The notes beneath the pieces are model-generated. The model saw nothing but the letters and a program-made list of their open reading frames with translations. It searched no databases and was not told the DNA's origin. Shown here piece by piece: positions 16,180-23,749 of a DNA stretch of 64,000 bases. A program made the position numbers and the translations under genes. Source of the DNA: DAOQAU01 sp964640325 (GTDB taxonomy: Bacteria; Cyanobacteriota; Vampirovibrionia; Gastranaerophilales; Gastranaerophilaceae); NCBI GenBank assembly GCA_964640325.1, contig CAZXID010000006.1, forward strand, positions 1-64,000. Direction: 5' to 3'. Numbering within the stretch: position 1 is the first letter of the stretch; each line of letters opens with the position of its first letter.

Positions 16180-16476
16180 ATGACGCAAAATCTCTTGGAA
16201 AGAAATTTCATCAATCCTGCCGTACATGAGTCATGCTGTGCGCTTGATATTGTTGAGTCGATGAAAAAATACATTTTTGAAAACGATTGCCCTGAAATGT
16301 CAATGGATGTCTCGCATCTTAATGTAATTGACGCCAGCAAAGTGGCAATTTTGTGCTCGACGTATCATTACGCAAAATATCCGCATGGGCACATCGATTG
16401 GTTTGTCAATTCTTCCGAGATAAAAAACCTTGTTAAACCACTAAATTTAGGCAATATTGATTTAATTACTGTGTAG
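16180..16476 (+). CDS. Small STAS-like hypothetical protein
   Basis: This is a 98-aa soluble protein. ATG 16180 is preceded by AGAAGGA; the frame extends to 16138 without a good site. The middle reads MSMDVSHLNVIDASKVAILC, the strand-helix pattern of STAS (anti-sigma-antagonist) domains, where the Ser/Asp-Ala-Ser position is the usual phosphorylation site. No kinase or phosphatase partner is adjacent. It converges on the M48 peptidase gene, four bases away. The assignment rests on the pattern alone. Confidence 0.5.
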   Translation: MTQNLLERNFINPAVHESCCALDIVESMKKYIFENDCPEMSMDVSHLNVIDASKVAILCSTYHYAKYPHGHIDWFVNSSEIKNLVKPLNLGNIDLITV

Positions 16477-16480
16477 TTTT

Positions 16481-17179
16481 TTATAAGTTATTTTCAGGTT
16501 TTTTTATCGGATTTTTTTCATTTTGTTGAAAATAATAAATTTGTGTTTCTGCTGCTTTAGAAAAATTTTTGAAATTAATATTTTGAGTCATATCTGTTTT
16601 CAGTGCCCAAGGATAATTTTTATAAATATGTTTATACATTGTAAGCAGCCTTTTTGAAGTTATAGGGTGTGTAGTAAAAAAATCCCATGACTCTTCGGGC
16701 ATAAATTTATTTGAAACACAAATAGCCGCAATAGGATTGTAGCCGGCTTTTGTCATCAAATCTATTCCTTTTAAGTCTGCCCTGTATTCGTATTCTCTGG
16801 TGTTTAACTTCATCATTACAATTTCAAAACCGCCCTTGTAGGAATCAAGTGAATGAGCTGTTTCGTGAGCCATTATAAATGCAAGTTCATCGTCGTTATC
16901 TATATAAGGCAAAATCCCGGAAGAAATTGTAATGGTTTTATTGGTTAGCGATGCATGAGCATTTATTATTTTTGGAGTTTTGTCAAGATTAATCGGAATA
17001 CGCTTATCAAGCTGATTTGCGTTTATAATTCTTGCTCCGACTTCAAGAATTTTTTGTTGTTCCTTTCCGTTTTTCTCCCAAAAATTTTCCATAGTAACGC
17101 CGGAACTTGATTCGACAAAATCTGCTTGAACAGTTAACCCCGCCAATAACAGCCCCAAAATTAACAAAAACTTTTTCAT
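16481..17179 (-). CDS. Secreted M48-family zinc metallopeptidase
   Basis: This 232-aa protein has a signal peptide (MKKFLLILGLLLAGLTVQA) and a short M48 peptidase domain. The zinc motif HETAH (about 90-94) is followed by the third ligand glutamate in EYRADLKGIDLM, and FFTTHPITSKRL near 165 is the typical M48C/Oma1-BepA ending. It lacks the TPR half of BepA. It probably acts in the periplasm on misfolded outer-membrane proteins. AGGAG precedes the start. Confidence 0.88.
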   Translation of the reverse strand: MKKFLLILGLLLAGLTVQADFVESSSGVTMENFWEKNGKEQQKILEVGARIINANQLDKRIPINLDKTPKIINAHASLTNKTITISSGILPYIDNDDELAFIMAHETAHSLDSYKGGFEIVMMKLNTREYEYRADLKGIDLMTKAGYNPIAAICVSNKFMPEESWDFFTTHPITSKRLLTMYKHIYKNYPWALKTDMTQNINFKNFSKAAETQIYYFQQNEKNPIKKPENNL

Positions 17180-17327
17180 AAAATCCTCCTAAATTATTAT
17201 ACTTCAATTTTATATGCTGATTTTTTTAAAACTATTAGCCGATAAGAGAAAAAACAAAAATTTACATTTTTTAATTTTTCAAAGAAAGAAAAGTAAATAA
17301 TTTCAACATATTTGTTTTTAATAATAT

Positions 17328-18206
17328 ATGAACAATTTGTGTGTAGATAATTTAAATTCTGTCTATAAGATTAATTTTTGCGGAACAACAATTCCGCACT
17401 ATAAGCCTTTAAAACCTTTAGGTCAGGATACATTTGAGCGCACAACTTCAAAAAAAGAAATTTCTTTTGAAGGTTGGCCAAAGATTTTTTCTGAAGTCGG
17501 CGCTGTAACCAAAGAAGCAGTGGCAAAACTGTCAAAGGCGGAAATGCAGCATTTGACCAGTGTTGCAAAATCTAAAATTGATGAGCAACTTGTAGGTGAT
17601 GTTACACGGTTTTCTCAAATTTTAAAAAGAGGCTTGGACAATAAATTTAACAAAAATTATGTTTTTGTTTCAATCGGTCAATCTCCGGCGGTATTTGGAG
17701 AAGCTTTGAGCACAATGGGGGTTAAAACGGCATTCTGTCCGATTTCAAATCTTACAAATTTGGGCGGAGCAGGGTCTATTTTAAAAAATCCTCAGCTTTC
17801 AAAATATTTTGACTATCTTAAAAAAATGGGACTTGATCCAGAAAAAATGAAAAATAGCGGTAAGCAGTACATCTTTGTAGATTATTCATCAACAGGAAGA
17901 AGCTTAAGAATATTTGAAGAACTGTTAAGAAATAAAAAAATAGGTTATAATTTACCTAATGTAAAATTCGTCTCTCTGCAAGATTTAATGGAATCGTGCA
18001 AGCCTTCAAGTATGGAAGAAATTAATTTTATGATGGATTTTTTAAAAAATTATGTGCATAATCCCAGATTAAAAGATTTTTCACCTATTTTTAAACTCCC
18101 CTCACAAGATATTCACCTTGTTCAACAATACCGAGATAAAACCCCTGCGAATGAAAAACTTAATATGTTGAAGTTTTTGGTTTTAAATAAAGTCTTGGGC
18201 AGATAA
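17328..18206 (+). CDS. Tagged hypothetical protein with a PRTase-like motif
   Basis: This 292-aa protein has the N-terminal tag INFCGTTIP, with a second tag-like ISFEG at about 45-49. The body is soluble. YIFVDYSSTGRSL (about 182-194) resembles the PRPP-binding loop of phosphoribosyltransferases (hydrophobic strand, acidic residue, STG-x-S). An upstream strand, VFVSIGQSPAVFGEAL, would fit the first part of that fold. Resemblance is by pattern only. No metabolic neighbours support a function. Confidence 0.55.
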   Translation: MNNLCVDNLNSVYKINFCGTTIPHYKPLKPLGQDTFERTTSKKEISFEGWPKIFSEVGAVTKEAVAKLSKAEMQHLTSVAKSKIDEQLVGDVTRFSQILKRGLDNKFNKNYVFVSIGQSPAVFGEALSTMGVKTAFCPISNLTNLGGAGSILKNPQLSKYFDYLKKMGLDPEKMKNSGKQYIFVDYSSTGRSLRIFEELLRNKKIGYNLPNVKFVSLQDLMESCKPSSMEEINFMMDFLKNYVHNPRLKDFSPIFKLPSQDIHLVQQYRDKTPANEKLNMLKFLVLNKVLGR

Positions 18207-18276
18207 TCTTTGTGTAAATTTTAATAAAAATTTAATTTGAATATAAAATGTTGATGATAGAATTATATAAAGTATC

Positions 18277-18411
18277 TGTCATTCTGAACTTGTTTCAGGA
18301 TCTATCCGACATTGTAAGTTGGCAAGATGCTGAATACGTCGCAAGCGACACCCTCCCTTGTAATTCTCGCTTAGCTTCGGAAACAAGAGGATTTGTAAAT
18401 TCAGCATGACA
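18277..18411. repeat. GTCAT-type palindromic repeat element
   Basis: Outer arms TGTCATTCTGAA (18277-18288) and TTCAGCATGACA (18400-18411) are inverted with one mismatch. Inside are TTTCAGGATCTATCC and a CGTCGCAAGCGAC palindrome. Members of the family occur at 40577-40651 and 56633-56822. It fills most of the gap before glmS. Confidence 0.7.
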
Positions 18412-18447
18412 ATATTTTTTGGATAAAATAAATAAAGAGGATATTTC

Positions 18448-20292
18448 ATGTGCGGAATAGTAGGATATATAGGGGATAAACCGGTTGTTGACATTTTAGT
18501 CAACGGGTTGACAAGTTTGGAATACAGAGGATATGATTCCTCCGGCATTGCCTTGCATGCAGACGGAAAGATTAAAATATATAAAGCAGAAGGCAAATTG
18601 CAGAATTTAAAAGACGTTTTGGCAAAAGTCACGGGTGAAACCAAAAGTGCCAAAATGGGAATAGGACATATCCGCTGGGCAACACACGGGGCACCAAATG
18701 AAATTAATGCACACCCTCATACCTGCACTTGCGGAAAACTTGTTCTTGTTCATAACGGAATTATAGAAAATTTCAAAGAATTAAGAGAAGAATTAATCAA
18801 AAGCGGCTGCAAATTCTGCTCTCAAACAGATACAGAAACGGTGGCTCACCTTGTAGCACAGGAATTTCATAAGACAAAAGATTTGACAAAAGCGGTTAAT
18901 CAGGCAACAAAAAGGCTTAACGGTGCTTATGCACTTGTAATAATGCATCAGGATTTGCCCGATACGATTGTTGCGACAAAAAGAAACGCCCCGCTGCTTG
19001 TGGGCTTGGGCGAGGGCGAATTTTTTGTTGCCTCAGATGTTCCTGCAATAATTGAGCACACCAACAGGGCACTTTATCTCAATGACGATGAGATTGTAAC
19101 CATAATAAAAGACAAAATGATTTTGTCAGACACTCAAGGCAATGAACTAAAACAAAAAATCGAAGTTCTGCCATGGGAGCCTGTGGCGCTTAGCAAAATG
19201 GGATTCAAACACTTTATGCTAAAAGAAATTCACGAACAGCCCGATGTCATAAGAAACGTTTTAAGCGGTAAATTATATAATATTGATGAGCCGATTTCAT
19301 TAAAAGAAGTTCAGCTTGACAGACAAACGCTTAAAAATTTAAACAGAATACAAATTATTGCCTGCGGAACTTCTTTGCATGCTGCTATGGTGGGAAAATA
19401 TTTGATTGAAGATTTTTGCAATATTGCAGTTGACGTTGAGCCTTCAAGTGAATATATTTACAGAAAAACCGTCACAGACAGCAAAACTCTTGTAATAGGG
19501 GTTTCTCAATCGGGCGAAACGGCAGACACGATTACTGCCATTAAACAATCTAAGGAAAAAGGCTCGCATATTTTGATTATTACAAATCGCCCCGATTCAA
19601 CCATGGCAAGAGAAGCTGACAGTTTGGTTCCTATTAATGCAGGGATTGAGGTTTCTGTTGCGGCGACAAAATCTTACACCGCACAGTTGATTTCTTTTTA
19701 TCTGTTGGCACTTTATATGGCTGAAATTAAGGGAACACTTGATAATGATTTTTTAACCGAGTTAAAAAGAGAACTTATTATTCTTCCTCAAAAGGTAGAG
19801 ATGATTTTATCTCACAAAGAAGAAATCCAAAAATGTGCCAAGGCATTTTCTGCCACAAGAGATTTTATCTATATTGCAAGGGGAATAAATTTTCCCACAG
19901 CACTTGAAGGTGCGCTGAAATTAAAAGAAATAAGCTATATAAATGCAACCGGCTATCCGGCAGGAGAACTTAAACACGGACCGATTGCTATGCTTGATGA
20001 GACCATGCCTGTTTTGTCGATTTTGATGCAAGGAAAAGTTTATGAAAAAATTCTTTCAAACGCCGAAGAAGCAAAAGCAAGAAACGCAAGGCTTATCGCG
20101 CTTACCAATTCAAAAGACGAAAAACTGAGCGAGCTTTTTGACTTTATTTTGAGAGTTCCGGAGGTTAACGAGGTATTTTCCCCTGTAATTGCAATGGTTC
20201 CGCTGCAGCTTTTGGCATATTATATCGCAGAATTTTTAGGAAAAGACGTTGACCAGCCGCGAAACCTAGCTAAATCGGTAACGGTGGAATGA
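18448..20292 (+). CDS. glmS: Glutamine-fructose-6-phosphate aminotransferase GlmS
   Basis: This 614-aa enzyme makes glucosamine 6-phosphate from fructose 6-phosphate and glutamine, the first step to UDP-GlcNAc. The N-terminal nucleophile Cys2 (MCGIVGYIG) starts the class II glutaminase domain (about 1-220). Two SIS domains follow, with CGTSLHAA and SQSGETADT near 335-360 and GRGI-like ARGINFPTALEGALKLKE near 480. The C-terminus DQPRNLAKSVTVE is diagnostic. AGAGG lies before the ATG. I see no glmS ribozyme in the upstream 240 bases, which are mostly repeat. A 55-aa ORF overlaps its stop. Confidence 0.97.
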   Translation: MCGIVGYIGDKPVVDILVNGLTSLEYRGYDSSGIALHADGKIKIYKAEGKLQNLKDVLAKVTGETKSAKMGIGHIRWATHGAPNEINAHPHTCTCGKLVLVHNGIIENFKELREELIKSGCKFCSQTDTETVAHLVAQEFHKTKDLTKAVNQATKRLNGAYALVIMHQDLPDTIVATKRNAPLLVGLGEGEFFVASDVPAIIEHTNRALYLNDDEIVTIIKDKMILSDTQGNELKQKIEVLPWEPVALSKMGFKHFMLKEIHEQPDVIRNVLSGKLYNIDEPISLKEVQLDRQTLKNLNRIQIIACGTSLHAAMVGKYLIEDFCNIAVDVEPSSEYIYRKTVTDSKTLVIGVSQSGETADTITAIKQSKEKGSHILIITNRPDSTMAREADSLVPINAGIEVSVAATKSYTAQLISFYLLALYMAEIKGTLDNDFLTELKRELIILPQKVEMILSHKEEIQKCAKAFSATRDFIYIARGINFPTALEGALKLKEISYINATGYPAGELKHGPIAMLDETMPVLSILMQGKVYEKILSNAEEAKARNARLIALTNSKDEKLSELFDFILRVPEVNEVFSPVIAMVPLQLLAYYIAEFLGKDVDQPRNLAKSVTVE

Positions 20293-20456
20293 CACAAATA
20301 ATTTCAAAATTAATAGAAATAGAAGTTCCTGAAGTGTTCGACAATGATTTTATTGAACAAAAACTTTTTGAAATGGGCATTAAGCCGCTACGTTGGGCTG
20401 TTGTAAATTTTGAAAATAATATTTTAACAATCAGTGTCGCCTGCGAGAGTTTATGA
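20289..20456 (+). CDS. Small ORF translationally coupled to glmS
   Basis: This 55-aa frame starts inside the glmS stop (ATGA, 20289-20292) and ends at TGA 20454-20456. It contains acidic and hydrophobic residues in even measure (MTQIISKLIEIEVPEV, IKPLRWAVVNFENNILTISV) with a plausible helix-strand pattern and normal local codon use. The four-base overlap is the strongest evidence that it is translated. I recognise no family. Confidence 0.45.
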   Translation: MTQIISKLIEIEVPEVFDNDFIEQKLFEMGIKPLRWAVVNFENNILTISVACESL

Positions 20457-20486
20457 TAAACTATTAATATAATAAAGGAGATAAAA

Positions 20487-21752
20487 ATGCTTATGACAGA
20501 CCAAAAATACGACATTAAAGACATAAATCTTGCCGATCAAGGCAAAAATCAGATAGAATGGGCATTTAAAGATATGCCTGTTCTAAATCAAATTCAAGAA
20601 AGATTTATTAAAGAACAGCCTTTCAAAGGGCTTAAATTATCGGCATGCGTTCACGTTACAAAAGAAACCGCAGCACTTTGTGTTGTGATGAAAGCAGGCG
20701 GAGCCGATGCGATTTTGGTTGCGTCAAATCCTCTTTCAACTCAAGATGATGTTGCAGCTGCACTTGTAAAACACTACGGAATTCCCACTTTTGCAGTCGC
20801 GGGAGAAAGCGTTGAAACATATAAAGAGCACATTAAAGAGGCACTTAATCATAGCCCTGATATTATAATAGATGACGGATGCGATATTGTTGCTATGATT
20901 CACGCCGAACACCCCGAAGCGGCACAAAAAGTAATCGGTTCAACCGAAGAAACCACAACGGGAATCCAAAGGCTTCAAGCACTTGAAGCTGAAGGAAAGC
21001 TTAAATTCCCCGCAGTGGGCGTCAACACAAGCATGACAAAGCACTTATACGATAATCGCTACGGTACCGGTCAAAGCACAATGGACGGAATAATGAGAGC
21101 GGCAAATATTCTTATTGCAGGAAAAACCGTTGTTGTATCAGGCTACGGATGGTGCGGAAAAGGCTGTGCGATGAGAGCAAAAGCTATGGGTGCAAATGTA
21201 ATTGTGTGCGAAATTGATCCTCTAAAAGCACTTGAAGCGGCTATGGAAGGCTATAGAGTTATGCCTATCGATGAAGCTTCAAAAATAGGCGATATTTTTA
21301 TAACAGTCACAGGAAACAAGCATGTTGTTGATGTACATCACATTTTGAATATGAAACACGGGGCTTTTGTATGTAACGCAGGGCACTTCAATTATGAAGT
21401 CAATGTTCCTGATTTAGCTAATGAAACAGTCGAAATCAAAAAAATCAGACCGACTTTGGAAGAATATAAGCTTAAAAACGGGAAATCGGTTTATGTTTTG
21501 GCAGAAGGCAGATTGGTCAATTTGATTTCAGCAGAAGGACATCCCGCAAGCGTTATGGATATGTCTTTTGCAAATCAGGCTTTGGGCATTGAATTTCTTG
21601 TTAAAAATAAAGGTAAGCTTGAAAATAAACTCTATACCCTTCCTATCGAAGTGGATAACGAAATTGCAAAAATCAAACTTGAATCAATGGGCATAGCTAT
21701 TGACACCTTAACTCCGCTTCAGCAGGAATATTTGAGAAGCTGGAATATATAA
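20487..21752 (+). CDS. ahcY: Adenosylhomocysteinase
   Basis: This 421-aa enzyme hydrolyses S-adenosylhomocysteine to homocysteine and adenosine with bound NAD. The N-terminal region has ACVHVTKETAALC. The NAD-binding motif VVSGYGWCGKGCA lies near residue 215, VTGNKHVV near 275, and the C-terminal SWNI is close to the family's YRY-type end. The length suits the short bacterial/archaeal type. AAGGAG precedes ATG 20487, and a TATAAT stands just before it (20466-20471). Confidence 0.95.
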   Translation: MLMTDQKYDIKDINLADQGKNQIEWAFKDMPVLNQIQERFIKEQPFKGLKLSACVHVTKETAALCVVMKAGGADAILVASNPLSTQDDVAAALVKHYGIPTFAVAGESVETYKEHIKEALNHSPDIIIDDGCDIVAMIHAEHPEAAQKVIGSTEETTTGIQRLQALEAEGKLKFPAVGVNTSMTKHLYDNRYGTGQSTMDGIMRAANILIAGKTVVVSGYGWCGKGCAMRAKAMGANVIVCEIDPLKALEAAMEGYRVMPIDEASKIGDIFITVTGNKHVVDVHHILNMKHGAFVCNAGHFNYEVNVPDLANETVEIKKIRPTLEEYKLKNGKSVYVLAEGRLVNLISAEGHPASVMDMSFANQALGIEFLVKNKGKLENKLYTLPIEVDNEIAKIKLESMGIAIDTLTPLQQEYLRSWNI

Positions 21753-21760
21753 GGCTTAAG

Positions 21761-21846
21761 AGCTGAACAGGTGAAAGGCTGAAAGAATTAAAAGAGGGTA
21801 GGATGGCAAGTAGTTTTCTTCTCACTTCTCACCTCTCACTACTCAC
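21761..21846. repeat. Octamer array and heptamer array after ahcY
   Basis: At 21761-21792 lie AGCTGAAC, AGGTGAAA, GGCTGAAA and GAATTAAA. At 21819-21846 lie four heptamers: TTCTCAC, TTCTCAC, CTCTCAC, TACTCAC. On the minus strand the last heptamer (GTGAGTA) supplies the TGA stop of the next gene. Confidence 0.7.
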
Positions 21847-22130
21847 TTATAAATACTGAAAGATACGATTTTGTCGGCATTTATGCCAAGCCATTCGCTG
21901 TGTGAAATATAGTGGGATTCACGGCCGCATTTTTGATCGGAACATTTGCATAAGTCTTCAAGCAGCCAGGTTTTGGCATCATTTAGGGTAAGAATACAAT
22001 CGGATTCATCATCGGGCGGACAATTTGCAAGTTTCCCTTTTATTTTTAAATGGTTTGTCATAATCGCAACGGTTTCGACTTTATATTTTTTTGCGATGTG
22101 ACAAATTTGTTTAACCAATTCCTTTGACAT
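21843..22130 (-). CDS. Small cysteine-containing hypothetical protein
   Basis: This 95-aa soluble protein has six cysteines, four of them close together in CPPDDESDC and CKCSDQKCG. It begins as a helix (MSKELVKQICHIAKKY), followed by a strand-rich part. The paired Cys suggest metal binding. An AGGAG-type site precedes the ATG. The stop is formed by repeat DNA. No partner gene is evident. Confidence 0.55.
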   Translation of the reverse strand: MSKELVKQICHIAKKYKVETVAIMTNHLKIKGKLANCPPDDESDCILTLNDAKTWLLEDLCKCSDQKCGRESHYISHSEWLGINADKIVSFSIYK

Positions 22131-22322
22131 AAAAACCTCCTTTTATAAAATTTTAAAAGGATTTCTATTTTTTTAAATTGCCTTTAATGCTAATTTTGCG
22201 ATTTTGTTCAAAGCCCATGTGAAAATTTATAACAAAATGTGGTATAATAATCGAAAATTAGCAAATTATTTTTTCAGAGTATTTTATACAGTCGCAGTGT
22301 TAAATAATGAAAGGCAAAAATT

Positions 22323-22886
22323 ATGAACGTAAACAGTGTAAATCAAATGGCATTTACAGGCAAGGTGGCAACAACAAAAAACGGAAATGAGTACGAAAAA
22401 ACAAATTCAATGAAATTAATATTTCCTGTAGCAGGTGTGGCTACAGCGGGAGTTTCTTGGCTTTTTAACGGTCGTGTTATTAAAAAAGCTATAAAAGAAA
22501 TTTTTAAAGAAGTTGATATAGCCGATTTTTCTTCAGTAACTAAAAAATATAAAGGAATAATAGGCGCAGGTATTGGAGTTGGAATGTTGGTTGGATGGTT
22601 AGCGGAGGGAAGTATAGTAGATGCTATTATTAACAAATGCAGACGCAATGATGCCGATAAAGTCGCGCAAACAGGTGAGCATCTTAATAAAACCAACAAC
22701 GGTAAAATAATTTTAGGCTCTATATCTTTGGTTAGCTCAGCTATATCTTTATTAAATAAAGCAAATGCATTTATACCTAAGAAATCAATTGCAATAGGTT
22801 CGGCCATAGGATTGGCTTCTTCAATCATTCTTGGAAGTATAATTGATAATAAAATTAATAAAACAAGAACAGATAAAGTTGCATAA
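22323..22886 (+). CDS. Tagged hypothetical membrane protein
   Basis: This 187-aa protein begins MNVNSVNQMAFTGKV, a tag with AFTG like INFCG at 17328. Hydrophobic glycine-rich stretches follow at about 31-48, 80-98, 128-146 and 157-173, alternating with charged segments. The pattern (GIGVGMLVGW, GSAIGLASSIILGS) is close to that of the protein at 11262. An extended -10 (TGTGGTATAAT) ends at 22248, giving a leader of about 68 bases. A strong hairpin terminator follows. Function unknown. Confidence 0.55.
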   Translation: MNVNSVNQMAFTGKVATTKNGNEYEKTNSMKLIFPVAGVATAGVSWLFNGRVIKKAIKEIFKEVDIADFSSVTKKYKGIIGAGIGVGMLVGWLAEGSIVDAIINKCRRNDADKVAQTGEHLNKTNNGKIILGSISLVSSAISLLNKANAFIPKKSIAIGSAIGLASSIILGSIIDNKINKTRTDKVA

Positions 22887-22904
22887 ATATAATTAATTTT
22901 AATT

Positions 22905-22946
22905 ACAACGGCGGGGTTTTTGCATTTGCAAAACCCCCGCCGTTGT
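22905..22946 (+). terminator. Hairpin terminator after 22323 gene
   Basis: Arms of 20 bp with one mismatch (ACAACGGCGGGG at the base, TTTTGCA at the tip) flank a 2-base loop. It belongs to the same architecture as the hairpins at 25931, 41314 and 45017: GC-rich lower stem and A/T-rich upper stem. Confidence 0.8.
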
Positions 22947-23067
22947 TTCACCCTCTCACCCCTCACTAATTACCCTTCTTTATATAATTTTTACTTGATT
23001 GGAAATCTTGTTGTGCCATAATATATTTAAACACTTGACTAATTTTTAAATACAGAGAGTTTTTTAA

Positions 23068-23703
23068 ATGGAACAGGCGGAAGAACAAAATTTAGCATAT
23101 TTATTAGACGGAAAAATTTATATTAATTTGACAAATAAATGCACCGCCAATTGTGTTTTTTGTATCAAAAGCCTCAAAGACGATGTTTGCGGCGCAAATT
23201 TGTTTTTAAAAAACGAAAAATTTGATGCACAAGATGTAATAAATCAGTTGAAAAAACTTGTCAAAAATGAGCGTGAAATTATTTTTTGCGGTTACGGCGA
23301 GCCTACTTTAAAACTTGAAATTTTAAAAGAGGTAGCAAAATTTATAAAAAAAAGCTATAATAATGTTAAAATCCGCATAAACACAAACGGACATGCAAAT
23401 TGTGTTTATAAGCGAAATATAATCCCCGAATTAAAAGGACTTATTGACGAAATTTCAATAAGCTTGAATGCTTCGACAAGCAAACAATACGAAGAACTTA
23501 CACAGCCGAAATTACCTTGTAAAGACCCGTTTGAAGAAGTCAAGGATTTTATCAAAAAGAGCGTTGAAGCAGGAATTGAAACCACCGTAACTGTTGTAAA
23601 CGGCTACAAAAATCATAAAATCGACCTTGAAGCTTGTGAAAAAATCGCGCAGGATTTAGGGGCAAAGTTCAGAGTCAGACAATGGCTCGACGAGGGTTAT
23701 TAA
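23068..23703 (+). CDS. TatD-linked radical SAM protein
   Basis: This 211-aa radical SAM enzyme has the cluster motif CTANCVFC (about 28-35, CX3CX2C with an extra Cys). GYGEPTL (about 75-81) is the SAM-binding GGE-type motif, and RINTNGHAN and SISLNA are also present. It fits the family usually encoded next to TatD deoxyribonuclease (TIGR04038 type). No tatD gene is in the window, so the usual partner is elsewhere. Substrate unknown. A heptamer array follows. Confidence 0.85.
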   Translation: MEQAEEQNLAYLLDGKIYINLTNKCTANCVFCIKSLKDDVCGANLFLKNEKFDAQDVINQLKKLVKNEREIIFCGYGEPTLKLEILKEVAKFIKKSYNNVKIRINTNGHANCVYKRNIIPELKGLIDEISISLNASTSKQYEELTQPKLPCKDPFEEVKDFIKKSVEAGIETTVTVVNGYKNHKIDLEACEKIAQDLGAKFRVRQWLDEGY

Positions 23704-23706
23704 AAA

Positions 23707-23734
23707 GTAAATAGTAAATGGTAAATAGTAAATA
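23707..23734. repeat. Heptamer array GTAAATR x4
   Basis: The units are GTAAATA, GTAAATG, GTAAATA, GTAAATA, followed by the related GAAAGTGA. It fills the gap between the radical SAM gene and the acyl-CoA synthetase gene. Confidence 0.8.
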
Positions 23735-23749
23735 GAAAGTGAGAAATCA

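Noticed and set aside
18207..18447. glmS ribozyme before glmS
   Set aside because: The gap is occupied by a palindromic repeat and lacks the conserved ribozyme core as far as I can see.
22343..22966. 207-codon minus-strand frame opposite the tagged gene at 22323
   Set aside because: It would run through the hairpin terminator and a heptamer array; the plus frame has a promoter, tag and lineage-type sequence.
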